Shown here piece by piece: positions 7,105 to 13,115 of a stretch of DNA of 17,679 nucleotides. The stretch is from Actinomycetes bacterium (GTDB taxonomy: Bacteria; Actinomycetota; Acidimicrobiia; Acidimicrobiales; RAAP-2). Position 1 is the first letter of the stretch. Each line of letters starts with the position of its first letter. The DNA is taken from the NCBI GenBank assembly GCA_021850345.1, contig JAJZMN010000086.1, positions 1-17,679 of the forward strand, given 5' to 3'. A program made the position numbers and the translations under genes. The notes beneath the pieces are model-generated. The model was given only the letters and a program-made list of their open reading frames with translations, was not told the origin of the DNA and did no database searches.

Positions 7105-8435
7105 AACGCACCGAGATGGGCGTCCTGGCGCCTAGCGGCCCCGGCGTGACGCTCCGACTCGTAGTCGTCCGCAACGGGTTGCTCGTCGGGTGTCGGAGAG
7201 CGGCCGTCGGGAGCGCTCCGCCACGACACCTCCATCCGCGCGCCGCCGAGCGGCGCGTCGCCGACGGACCACGTGCCGCCGGTCATGCGCACCACGGAAT
7301 CGGCGATCGCGAGCCCCAGGCCGGAGCCGTGGCCGTCCGGCGCCGCTCGGTGGAAACGATCGAAGACCGCAGCCCGCTGGTCCGCCGGGATCCCCGGACC
7401 GCTGTCGTCCACGCGCAGCACGACGCGGGTCGGGCTCGCCTGCACGACGACGGAGACCGTGCCGCCGGCACCGGCGTACTTGCACGCGTTGTCGATGAGC
7501 ACGCCCGCGAGCCGATCCACGAGCTCCGCGGGCGCCTGGATCATGCCGCTCCCCTGTCCCTCCGACGAGAACGCCAGCGCCACGCGGTTGCGGGTCGCAA
7601 CGGCCTCGAACCTCTCGACGCACGAGGCGACCACAGCCTCGACGTCGGCGACCTGACCGTCCCAGATTCCCGCGGTGCCGCTGTCGGCGCGGGCGAGCCA
7701 GAGGAGATCGTCAACGATGCGCCGGAGCCTCCGACTCTCACCGGCGATCCGTCGCAGCACTGCTTCGTACTCCTCGGGGGCACGACGCCGGCGCAGCGCG
7801 AGGTCCACCTCGGCTTCCACGACGCTCAGCGGCGTCCGAAGCTCGTGGGACGCATCCGCGGTGAACTCGGCCTGACGACGCCGGATCAGCTCGAGTGGCG
7901 CCGACGCGCGCAGCGCGACGAGGAGGGAGCCGACAAAGGTCGCGAGGGCGAGAAGGAGCCCGAACAGCACCTCGGGCAGCACCAGGTCGCTCACCACTCG
8001 CTGTACCTCGGCGATGCTCTGGCCGGCGACCACCCAACCGGCGCCCCTGCGGACCGCTTGGAACCGGAAGTTCGCCGTCCCGACCGGTCGCGTGACGGGC
8101 GTCGTGCTCCAGCGGCCGGTCGGCAGCACCGGCGCGCCGACCGTCAGCGGTTCGACGTGGCCGCGGTCCGGCACGTACCAGAAGAAGATGGGCACGTCGT
8201 CGAGGTCGCCGTTGTCCGATGCGGGCGCGGCCGGCTGTGCGGGGCTCGGATGCAGCGAAAGGCTGCCCGCGCGCAGCAACGCCGCCTCGATGCGCACGTC
8301 GGCCTGCGCGGTCAGCCGGTGTGTGACGAAGACCCGGAGGCCGAACGCGCACAGCGCGTAGCACCCGAGGACGACGAGGGTCGCCACGGTCGCCACGCGC
8401 GCGGCGTGGATCCTCAGCCTGCGGTTGTTCGTCAC
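7101..8435 (-). CDS. Two-component sensor histidine kinase
   Basis: A 444-residue membrane sensor kinase that autophosphorylates on His and passes phosphate to the regulator encoded just upstream. Membrane helix 1 is at about 14-36, an extracytoplasmic sensor region of about 115 residues follows (with WYVPD and GRWSTTPV), and membrane helix 2 is at about 154-176. The phospho-acceptor box SHELRTPL has H197. The N box is LIDNACKYA (N316), the G1 box DDSGPGI (343-349), and the G2 box GHGSGLGLAIA (369-379). Helix 2 runs almost straight into the dimerisation helix, leaving no room for a normal HAMP domain. The GTG start overlaps the regulator's stop by 4 bp (GTGA), so translation is probably coupled. 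The last 35 residues are a non-conserved tail. The signal is unknown. Confidence 0.95.
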   Translation of the reverse strand: MTNNRRLRIHAARVATVATLVVLGCYALCAFGLRVFVTHRLTAQADVRIEAALLRAGSLSLHPSPAQPAAPASDNGDLDDVPIFFWYVPDRGHVEPLTVGAPVLPTGRWSTTPVTRPVGTANFRFQAVRRGAGWVVAGQSIAEVQRVVSDLVLPEVLFGLLLALATFVGSLLVALRASAPLELIRRRQAEFTADASHELRTPLSVVEAEVDLALRRRRAPEEYEAVLRRIAGESRRLRRIVDDLLWLARADSGTAGIWDGQVADVEAVVASCVERFEAVATRNRVALAFSSEGQGSGMIQAPAELVDRLAGVLIDNACKYAGAGGTVSVVVQASPTRVVLRVDDSGPGIPADQRAAVFDRFHRAAPDGHGSGLGLAIADSVVRMTGGTWSVGDAPLGGARMEVSWRSAPDGRSPTPDEQPVADDYESERHAGAARRQDAHLGAL

Positions 8436-9100
8436 GGCGCGACCACCCGGTAACCGCTGCCGCGTACGGTCTGGATCTTCGCGGTGCTCTCTGCGACCTT
8501 GGAGCGAAGTCTGCCCACGTGCACGTCGATGGTGTTGGAGCCGATCGCGTCGGCCTCGTCGTCCCACACCTGGACCGCGATCGAGCGCCGCGTCACCACG
8601 GCAGGTGACCGCCGCAGGAGCAGCTCCATGATCGCCAGCTCCGTCGTGGTGAGCGAGACCGGCGACCCGCCGACGGTGAGCTCCCGCGTGGAAGGGTCGA
8701 AGCACAGGTCGCCGACCGTGATCTTCGGCGCCACGGTGAGCGCGGGACGTCGCTGGAGCGCGAGGAGCCGGGCCAGGAGCTCGTCGAAGTCGAACGGCTT
8801 CACGAGGTAGTCGTCGGCCCCGGCGTGGAGCCCTGCCACGCGGTCGACCGGGGCGTCGCGCGCGGTGAGCATGAGGATCGGGGTCTTCACGCCGAGCCGC
8901 CGCACCTCGTCGACGACCTCGATGCCGCTCTTCAGGGGCATCCGCCAGTCCAAGATCGCGACCTGGTGGTCGTAGGCGCGCAGCCACTTGACGGCCGCCT
9001 CCCCGTCGGCGACTGCGTCGACCACGTAGCCGTTCTCCCGCAGGCCTCGTTCGAGCACTGTGCGGAGTGCGGCGTCGTCCTCTGCGACGAGCACCCTCAT
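8432..9100 (-). CDS. OmpR/PhoB-family response regulator
   Basis: A 222-residue transcription regulator. The receiver domain (1-115) has the acidic pair D8/D9, phospho-acceptor D51 in ILDWRMP, T79 and K101 in YLVKPF. The C-terminal winged helix (about 125-222) shows the OmpR/PhoB pattern: LTTTELAIMELLLR, SNTIDVHVGRLRSKV, then VRGSGYRV at the end. The protein should bind direct-repeat DNA sites when phosphorylated. ATG 9100 is chosen because the receiver begins immediately (MRVLVAEDD); an upstream GGTGAG serves as ribosome site. It is the first gene of a two-gene operon with the kinase, divergent from the NUDIX gene, and the 92-bp divergent spacer may hold its own operator. Confidence 0.96.
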   Translation of the reverse strand: MRVLVAEDDAALRTVLERGLRENGYVVDAVADGEAAVKWLRAYDHQVAILDWRMPLKSGIEVVDEVRRLGVKTPILMLTARDAPVDRVAGLHAGADDYLVKPFDFDELLARLLALQRRPALTVAPKITVGDLCFDPSTRELTVGGSPVSLTTTELAIMELLLRRSPAVVTRRSIAVQVWDDEADAIGSNTIDVHVGRLRSKVAESTAKIQTVRGSGYRVVAP

Positions 9101-9160
9101 CGAAGGCTCACCCGTCCACCATATGCAGGAACGACGCCGCAAGGACGCCACCTTCTGCGG

Positions 9161-9173
9161 GCAAAGCCTTTGC
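9161..9173. promoter_or_regulatory. Palindrome in the divergent regulator/NUDIX spacer
   Basis: GCAAAGCCTTTGC is a perfect 6-bp inverted repeat around one central base. It lies 61 bp upstream of the regulator start and 20 bp upstream of the NUDIX start. Position and symmetry suit an operator, but OmpR-type regulators usually prefer direct repeats, so the cognate protein is unknown. Confidence 0.3.
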
Positions 9174-9192
9174 GCCGCGCCATCATGGCCAG

Positions 9193-9726
9193 GTGCCCAC
9201 CCGCAGTGCCGGCCTGCTCCTCTACCGCTTCCAGGCTCGCCCCCCGAGCGACCCTGGACTCGGGGGCAGGGGCGGACCGGTGCTCGAGGTGCTCCTCGTC
9301 CACCCCGGTGGGCCCTACTGGTCCCGCCGGGACGACGGGTGGTGGAGCATCCCCAAGGGGGAGGTCGGGGAGGGCGAGGACGACCTCGACGCAGCGGAGC
9401 GGGAATTCGCAGAGGAGCTCGGTGTACCGGCTCCCCCCGGCCCGCGGACGCCCCTCGGCGAGGTGGTCCAGGCGGGAGGCAAACGGGTCCGGGCATGGGC
9501 GGTCGCCGCTGAACTCGACGTGTCGGCGATCGACGGAGGCACCTTCACGATCGAGTGGCCACCACGCTCCGGAAGGATGCGCGCGTTCCCCGAGATCGAC
9601 GCCGCAGCGTGGTACGACCTCGACACGGCGGAGCGGAAGCTGCTCGGAGGCCAGCTCCCCTTGCTCGAGCGGCTCGTCGATGCGGTCGCGTCGGGCAACC
9701 TCCCCCCGCCCGACGCAGGTCGATAA
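9193..9726 (+). CDS. NUDIX hydrolase (COG4119-like)
   Basis: A 177-residue NUDIX pyrophosphohydrolase. Residues 56-78 fit the Nudix box GX5EX7REUXEEXGU exactly (G56, E62, R70-E71, E74-E75, G77), giving the Mg-binding catalytic glutamates. The opening RSAGLLLYRF, then VLLVHPGGPYWSRRDDGWWSIPKG, is typical of the COG4119 group of predicted NTP pyrophosphohydrolases. Substrate unknown; house-cleaning of damaged nucleotides or dinucleoside polyphosphates are the usual suggestions. The GTG at 9193 sits directly before the first conserved strand; in-frame extension upstream would run into the regulator's promoter region. The next gene (mscR) starts 42 bp later on the same strand. Confidence 0.92.
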   Translation: MPTRSAGLLLYRFQARPPSDPGLGGRGGPVLEVLLVHPGGPYWSRRDDGWWSIPKGEVGEGEDDLDAAEREFAEELGVPAPPGPRTPLGEVVQAGGKRVRAWAVAAELDVSAIDGGTFTIEWPPRSGRMRAFPEIDAAAWYDLDTAERKLLGGQLPLLERLVDAVASGNLPPPDAGR

Positions 9727-9768
9727 CGTGCGGGAACTTGAGCGGTACGGGAACGCACTGGAGGAACG

Positions 9769-10860
9769 ATGCCGGCGACGGTCCGAGGAACCGTGGCGAC
9801 CGAGAGGGGTGCGCCCGTGCAGGTGGTGCCGGTCCTCGTCCCGGACCCCGGCCCGGGCGAGGTCGTCGTGGAGGTGCGCGCGTGCGGCGTCTGCCACACG
9901 GACCTGCACTACCGGGACGGTGCGATCAACGACGACTTCCCGTTCCTTCTGGGACACGAGGCAGCCGGTTTCGTCACCGACGTGGGTGACGGGGTCGACC
10001 ACGTCGCTCCTGGGGACTACGTCGTCATCGCCTGGCGCGCACCGTGCGGCGCCTGCCGGTCCTGTCGCCGCGGGCGGCCGTGGTACTGCTTCGACAGCCG
10101 CAACGCGCGCCAGCCCATGACGCTCGAGGACGGCACGCCGCTCTCCGCGGCGCTCGGCATCGGCGCGTTCTGCGAGCGCACTCTCGTCGCCGCCGGGCAG
10201 GCCGTCCCGGTAGACCGTGCGGCGAGGCCCGAGGCCGCCGGCTTGATCGGCTGCGGCGTGATGGCCGGGTTTGGCGCCGCCGTCAACACCGGTGAGGTGT
10301 CCCGAGGTGACGCGGTGGCGGTGATCGGCTGCGGTGGGGTCGGGGACGCGGCGATTGCCGGCGCGGTGGTCGCGGGCGCTCGGACGATCGTGGCCGTCGA
10401 CGTCGACGATCGGAAGCTCGCCTGGGCGCGGGAGTTCGGTGCCACCCACACCGTCAACTCGACGACCACGGACCCGGTCGAGGCGATCCGCGAGCTCACG
10501 ACAGGCAATGGCGCCGACGTCGTCATCGAGGCGGTCGGGCGTCCAGAGACGTACGAGCAGGCCTTCTACGCGCGAGACCTCGCCGGCGTGCTCGTGCAGG
10601 TGGGTGTCCCGTCCCCGACGATGCGGATCGACTTGCCGATGATCGAGCTCTTCGGAAGGGGCGGAGCGCTCAAGTCCTCGTGGTACGGCGACTGCCTCCC
10701 GACGCGCGACTTTCCGATGCTGATCGACCTTTACCTGCGGGGCGGGCTCGACCTGGACAAGTTCGTCTCCGAGACCATCGCGCTCGACGGAGTGGAGGAA
10801 GCGTTCGCAAGGATGCAGCGAGGCGAGGTGCTGCGCTCTGTCGTCGTGTTCGACACCTAG
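9769..10860 (+). CDS. mscR: S-(hydroxymethyl)mycothiol dehydrogenase (mycothiol-dependent formaldehyde dehydrogenase)
   Basis: A 363-residue zinc-dependent, class III-like alcohol dehydrogenase (EC 1.1.1.306) that oxidises the formaldehyde-mycothiol adduct with NAD. Catalytic zinc ligands are C42 (GVCHTD), H63 (LLGHEAAG) and C162 ([10 protein letters not shown]). Structural zinc cysteines are C93, C96, C99 and C107. The Rossmann motif GCGGVGDAA (187-195) is followed by D211, favouring NAD over NADP. The segments [31 protein letters not shown] and [11 protein letters not shown] closely match mycobacterial MscR/AdhE2, which separates it from other zinc alcohol dehydrogenases. The ATG at 9769 has GGAGGA three bases upstream. 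It is the last gene before a convergent neighbour. Its presence predicts that the host makes mycothiol. Confidence 0.95.
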   Translation: MPATVRGTVATERGAPVQVVPVLVPDPGPGEVVVEVRACGVCHTDLHYRDGAINDDFPFLLGHEAAGFVTDVGDGVDHVAPGDYVVIAWRAPCGACRSCRRGRPWYCFDSRNARQPMTLEDGTPLSAALGIGAFCERTLVAAGQAVPVDRAARPEAAGLIGCGVMAGFGAAVNTGEVSRGDAVAVIGCGGVGDAAIAGAVVAGARTIVAVDVDDRKLAWAREFGATHTVNSTTTDPVEAIRELTTGNGADVVIEAVGRPETYEQAFYARDLAGVLVQVGVPSPTMRIDLPMIELFGRGGALKSSWYGDCLPTRDFPMLIDLYLRGGLDLDKFVSETIALDGVEEAFARMQRGEVLRSVVVFDT

Positions 10861-10882
10861 CGGGAGTTTCCGGGAGCGGGTC

Positions 10883-10898
10883 CTGCTCGAAAGAGCAG
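10883..10898. terminator. GAAA-loop hairpin between convergent genes
   Basis: CTGCTC-GAAA-GAGCAG is a perfect 6-bp stem with a GNRA-type tetraloop in the 42-bp gap between mscR and the convergent aldolase-like gene. It could terminate transcripts from either side, though no T-run follows on either strand. Confidence 0.5.
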
Positions 10899-10902
10899 CT
10901 GA

Positions 10903-11652
10903 CTACCGCGGGACCTCGCACTTCAAGACCTCGCACTTGAGGAACGACGGGAAGTCCGCGGATGCCCGACGGTGCAGCGCGAAGAGCCGCCGCTGCGCAA
11001 CCATGTCGCCGTTCCATGCGCCGATGCAGTCCGTCGGCGCCACGTTGGCCACCGCTAACAACGCGCCGGCCGCGCCGCAGGACCCTGCGAGCGCGAGCTG
11101 GGTGGGGCTGCCGACGTACACGCGCACACCGAGCTCCACGAGGTCTGCGAGCCGGTTGGTGCTCCCCGACGAGTCCTTCACGCCGTCGACGTCGAGCGAC
11201 GGCAGCATCCCGGTCGGCAACGTCTTCGCGGCGAGGGCAGGGTTGTGGTAGGCGAGGACGGGCATCTCGCCGGCGTCCTCGCGCACCGCACGGAAGAACG
11301 ACAGCGGTTCCGCTTCCTCCGGGCAGTAGGCGAGGACCGCGTCCGCATGTGCCTCCACCGCGATCCTGGCCGTCGCCTCGAGCGAGGCAGCGGCGTCCGG
11401 GTGCCCGGTCCCCACGATGACCGGAACATCGGGCACCGCCTCCGTCACCGCCGCCGCGAGCTCGAGGCGGTCCCGTACCGAGAGGCGAGGGGCCTCTCCC
11501 GTCGTGCCCGCGACGAGCACCGAGGAGATTCCGAGGTCGACACAGCGTCGCGCATGCTCGGCGGTGGCCTTCACGTCGACCGTCCCGTTCTCGGCGAACA
11601 ACGTGACGAGCGCGACCCCGACGCCCGAAGGGAGACGATGAGTGGAAGTCAC
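10903..11652 (-). CDS. Dihydrodipicolinate synthase/KDG aldolase-family lyase, C-terminally short
   Basis: A 249-residue class I aldolase of the DapA/NanA superfamily. The substrate-carboxylate motif GTTGE is at 49-53, the catalytic Tyr at 135 in LAYHNP, and the Schiff-base Lys at 159 in DGVKDSSG, so active-site chemistry is intact. Family members are usually about 290-300 residues; this one stops near the point where E. coli DapA has the NPIPVK segment, losing about 40 C-terminal residues, and ends in a duplicated KCEV. Lysine-pathway DapA is possible, but the short form and isolated setting argue for another 2-oxo-acid lyase (for example 4-hydroxy-2-oxoglutarate or KDG aldolase), so no symbol is given. 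GTG 11652 is preferred: TATCGT lies 6 nt upstream, consistent with a leaderless transcript, and no ribosome site is seen. GTG 11658 is an alternative. Confidence 0.8.
   Translation of the reverse strand: MTSTHRLPSGVGVALVTLFAENGTVDVKATAEHARRCVDLGISSVLVAGTTGEAPRLSVRDRLELAAAVTEAVPDVPVIVGTGHPDAAASLEATARIAVEAHADAVLAYCPEEAEPLSFFRAVREDAGEMPVLAYHNPALAAKTLPTGMLPSLDVDGVKDSSGSTNRLADLVELGVRVYVGSPTQLALAGSCGAAGALLAVANVAPTDCIGAWNGDMVAQRRLFALHRRASADFPSFLKCEVLKCEVPR
10912..10941. repeat. 15-bp tandem duplication at the 3' end of the aldolase-like gene
   Basis: GACCTCGCACTTCAA (10912-10926) is followed by GACCTCGCACTTGAG (10927-10941); the first 12 bases are identical. On the coding strand it gives a repeated Lys-Cys-Glu-Val just before the stop. 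Confidence 0.9.
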
Positions 11653-11658
11653 CGGCAC

Positions 11659-11664
11659 ACGATA
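11659..11664 (-). promoter_or_regulatory. Candidate -10 box for a leaderless aldolase-like transcript
   Basis: TATCGT on the minus strand fits the TANNNT actinobacterial -10 pattern and ends 6 nt before the GTG at 11652; there is no ribosome site or clear -35 box. Confidence 0.35.
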
Positions 11665-11857
11665 CGGCAGACCATCGGGGGACTCCCCTGGCACCGCCGC
11701 CCGAAAGGTGACGTACCCTGAGCCCCTCTCCCGGCGTCTTTCCCCGCAGATGGGCGAGCGGCGGGTTCCCAGAGGAACGGCGGTGGGCATCGAACTGGAC
11801 GCAGCCGGCGGTATCCTCTTCTCCGACTCCGAGCGCCAACCGCCGGCGAGCCTGCGC

Positions 11858-11913
11858 GGGCGTCGGCGTGCAGGGCGTCGGCGTGCAGGGCGTCGGCGTG
11901 CAGGGCGTCGGCG
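11858..11913. repeat. 15-bp tandem repeat, about 3.7 copies
   Basis: Unit GGGCGTCGGCGTGCA, three exact copies plus 11 bases of a fourth. Its complement contains the GCCGAC core. If transcription starts near 11824, it lies in the 5' leader of the ExxE membrane-protein gene. Confidence 0.95.
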
Positions 11914-11941
11914 AATCGACGAAGCAGGTGAGATCGACCAG

Positions 11942-11971
11942 ATGAGACCGTCAGCTCTGCGGGTTCCATGA
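11942..11971 (+). promoter_or_regulatory. Possible 9-codon leader ORF coupled to the membrane-protein gene
   Basis: An ATG at 11942 preceded by AGGTGAG encodes MRPSALRVP, and its TGA overlaps the ATG of the next gene (ATGA). The downstream gene has no good ribosome site of its own, so it may be translated by re-initiation. The same frame is open much further upstream through the 15-bp repeat. Confidence 0.3.
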
Positions 11972-12753
11972 GCAGCGCCACCATCATCTTGATGCTCGCC
12001 GTCTTCGGCGCATGCTGCGTCGAGGCCGTCGAGGCATTGACGATCGTGCTCGCCGCCGGTACCACCCGAGGCTGGCGGTCGGCAATGGAAGGAACCGCGG
12101 CCGCGCTGGTCGTCCTCGGCATCCTCGTCGGGGCCGTCGGCGTGCCGCTCGTCCATTACGTCCCCATCGACGCCCTGCGTGTCCTGGTCGGCGCGCTGCT
12201 CCTCGTCCTCGGCCTGTCGTGGCTCCGCAAGGCGATCCTGCGTGCGAGCGGACACAAGGCGAAGCACGACGAAGACGCCATCTACCAGGAAACGGCGGCC
12301 TCCCTTCGCGCCGACGGTGGCGTGCGAGGCCGTCGGGACAGCCTGGGCTTCGTCGTTGCGTTCAAGGGGGTCTTTCTCGAGGGGATGGAAGTGGTCCTCA
12401 TCGTCATCAGTCTCGGCGCGAGTCAGCACAAGCTCGGTGATGCGTCGGCTGCCGCCGCCGCGGCCATCGTGGTCGTCTCTGCCGTGGGCCTCGTCGTCTC
12501 GCGTCAGCTCTCCGGGGTGCCAGAGAACACCATCAAGACGGTCGTCGGCATCATGCTCACCAGCTTCGGCCTCTTCTGGCTCGGCGAGGGGGCCGGCGTC
12601 CGCTGGCCGGGTAGCGACCTCGCCATCCCGGTGCTCATCGGGGTGTTCGCCGCCGTCACCGCCGCTGCGGTCGCCTTGCTCAAGACCCAGGCCCCCGCCC
12701 CGTCGCCCTCCCAAGTCGAGGTCACCCACGCCGACGGGACGGTCGCACGGTGA
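11968..12753 (+). CDS. Polytopic membrane protein with paired ExxE motifs (COG4280-like)
   Basis: A 261-residue integral membrane protein with about six or seven hydrophobic helices (about 5-30, 42-62, 68-88, 127-150, 158-178, 190-207, 220-236). Two similar half-sites occur: E19-x-x-E22 in CVEAVEALTIV and E138-x-x-E141 in FLEGMEVVLIV, each within a helix and followed by a Ser/Thr or Gly-rich turn. This resembles the acidic helices of iron permease FTR1 (RExxE) and of cation exchangers such as GDT1, so metal-ion transport is plausible but not shown. The wording matches, from memory, the uncharacterised group COG4280. A charged cytoplasmic loop (about 88-125) separates the halves. The stop overlaps the next gene's GTG by 4 bp, so the two are co-translated. 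Confidence 0.7.
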   Translation: MSSATIILMLAVFGACCVEAVEALTIVLAAGTTRGWRSAMEGTAAALVVLGILVGAVGVPLVHYVPIDALRVLVGALLLVLGLSWLRKAILRASGHKAKHDEDAIYQETAASLRADGGVRGRRDSLGFVVAFKGVFLEGMEVVLIVISLGASQHKLGDASAAAAAAIVVVSAVGLVVSRQLSGVPENTIKTVVGIMLTSFGLFWLGEGAGVRWPGSDLAIPVLIGVFAAVTAAAVALLKTQAPAPSPSQVEVTHADGTVAR

Positions 12754-12989
12754 CCGACCAGCTCGCACGTTGGACCAAGTCGTTCGGGCACTTCTGGTGG
12801 GACTTCCTCGTGGGCGACACCCCGGAGCTGTTCCTCGCCATGCTGGCGCTGGTGGGCATCGCCTTCGGCCTGCGCCACGATCGGATCGCAGATGTCGTGA
12901 CGCTCCCGCTCCTCGCCATCGTGGCGCTCGTCGGCAGCGCATGGCGCGGGAGGGTCCGCGTGAAGCGGCGCCCGGGGGCACGGAGCTGA
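12750..12989 (+). CDS. Small two-helix membrane protein, partner of the ExxE protein
   Basis: A 79-residue protein with an amphipathic N-terminus (FGHFWWDFLVGD), two hydrophobic stretches (about 26-41 and 48-64) and a very basic tail (RGRVRVKRRPG), consistent with the C-terminus lying inside. The GTG start overlaps the stop of the preceding gene (GTGA), strong evidence of a two-gene unit. I do not recognise the family. A subunit or stabiliser of the ExxE membrane protein is the natural reading of the arrangement. Confidence 0.65.
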   Translation: MTDQLARWTKSFGHFWWDFLVGDTPELFLAMLALVGIAFGLRHDRIADVVTLPLLAIVALVGSAWRGRVRVKRRPGARS

Positions 12990-13024
12990 CCCTTCCGAGC
13001 TGACCTTTCCGAGCTGACCCAGGG
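12983..13024. repeat. 14-bp tandem repeat after the small membrane-protein stop
   Basis: Two copies, GAGCTGACCCTTCC and GAGCTGACCTTTCC, then a third that decays to GAGCTGACCCAGGG. The first copy covers the stop codon (TGA 12987-12989). The period is not a multiple of three, unlike the repeats lying inside coding sequence. Confidence 0.85.
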
Positions 13025-13080
13025 CGGCTGACCAGGGGCTGCGGACCCGGACCCGCTTGCGCCCCCGCGCTCAACCTCAC

Positions 13081-13107
13081 TTGGTCGTCATCAACCCCGG
13101 GTACGAT
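13081..13107 (+). promoter_or_regulatory. Candidate promoter of ubiA-dprE1-dprE2, probably leaderless
   Basis: TTGGTC (13081-13086), 15 bp, TACGAT (13102-13107), then 8 bp to the ATG at 13116. The -10 fits TANNNT, and the distance suggests transcription starts at or within 2 nt of the start codon. No ribosome site precedes the ATG. The 15-bp spacing to the -35 is short. Confidence 0.45.
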
Positions 13108-13115
13108 GCCTTGAG

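Larger units (their letters stand above)
11653..11967. other. Divergent intergenic region (315 bp)
   Basis: The spacer lies between the aldolase-like gene (minus) and the ExxE membrane protein (plus). It holds a candidate leaderless -10 for the aldolase (11659-11664), a TATCCT (11812-11817) that could be a plus-strand -10, a 15-bp tandem repeat (11858-11913), and a short ORF coupled to the next gene. No conserved protein or known riboswitch class was recognised. Confidence 0.5.

Noticed and set aside
7024..7149. 41-codon plus-strand ORF starting at ATG 7024
   Set aside because: The G-run is too close to the ATG for a ribosome site, it overlaps the kinase 3' end antisense, and it has no features.
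9732..9754. Two GGGAAC boxes 17 bp apart upstream of mscR, similar to -35 elements of SigR/SigH-type sigma factors
   Set aside because: No GTT -10 element at the required distance from either box, so a promoter claim is not supported.
11858..11913. Could the 15-bp repeat be a CRISPR array
   Set aside because: Units are directly adjacent with no spacers and far too short.
11653..13080. Minus-strand extension of the aldolase frame to 725 codons
   Set aside because: The upstream part runs antisense to the ExxE membrane protein and shows no domain; the family begins at about 11652.
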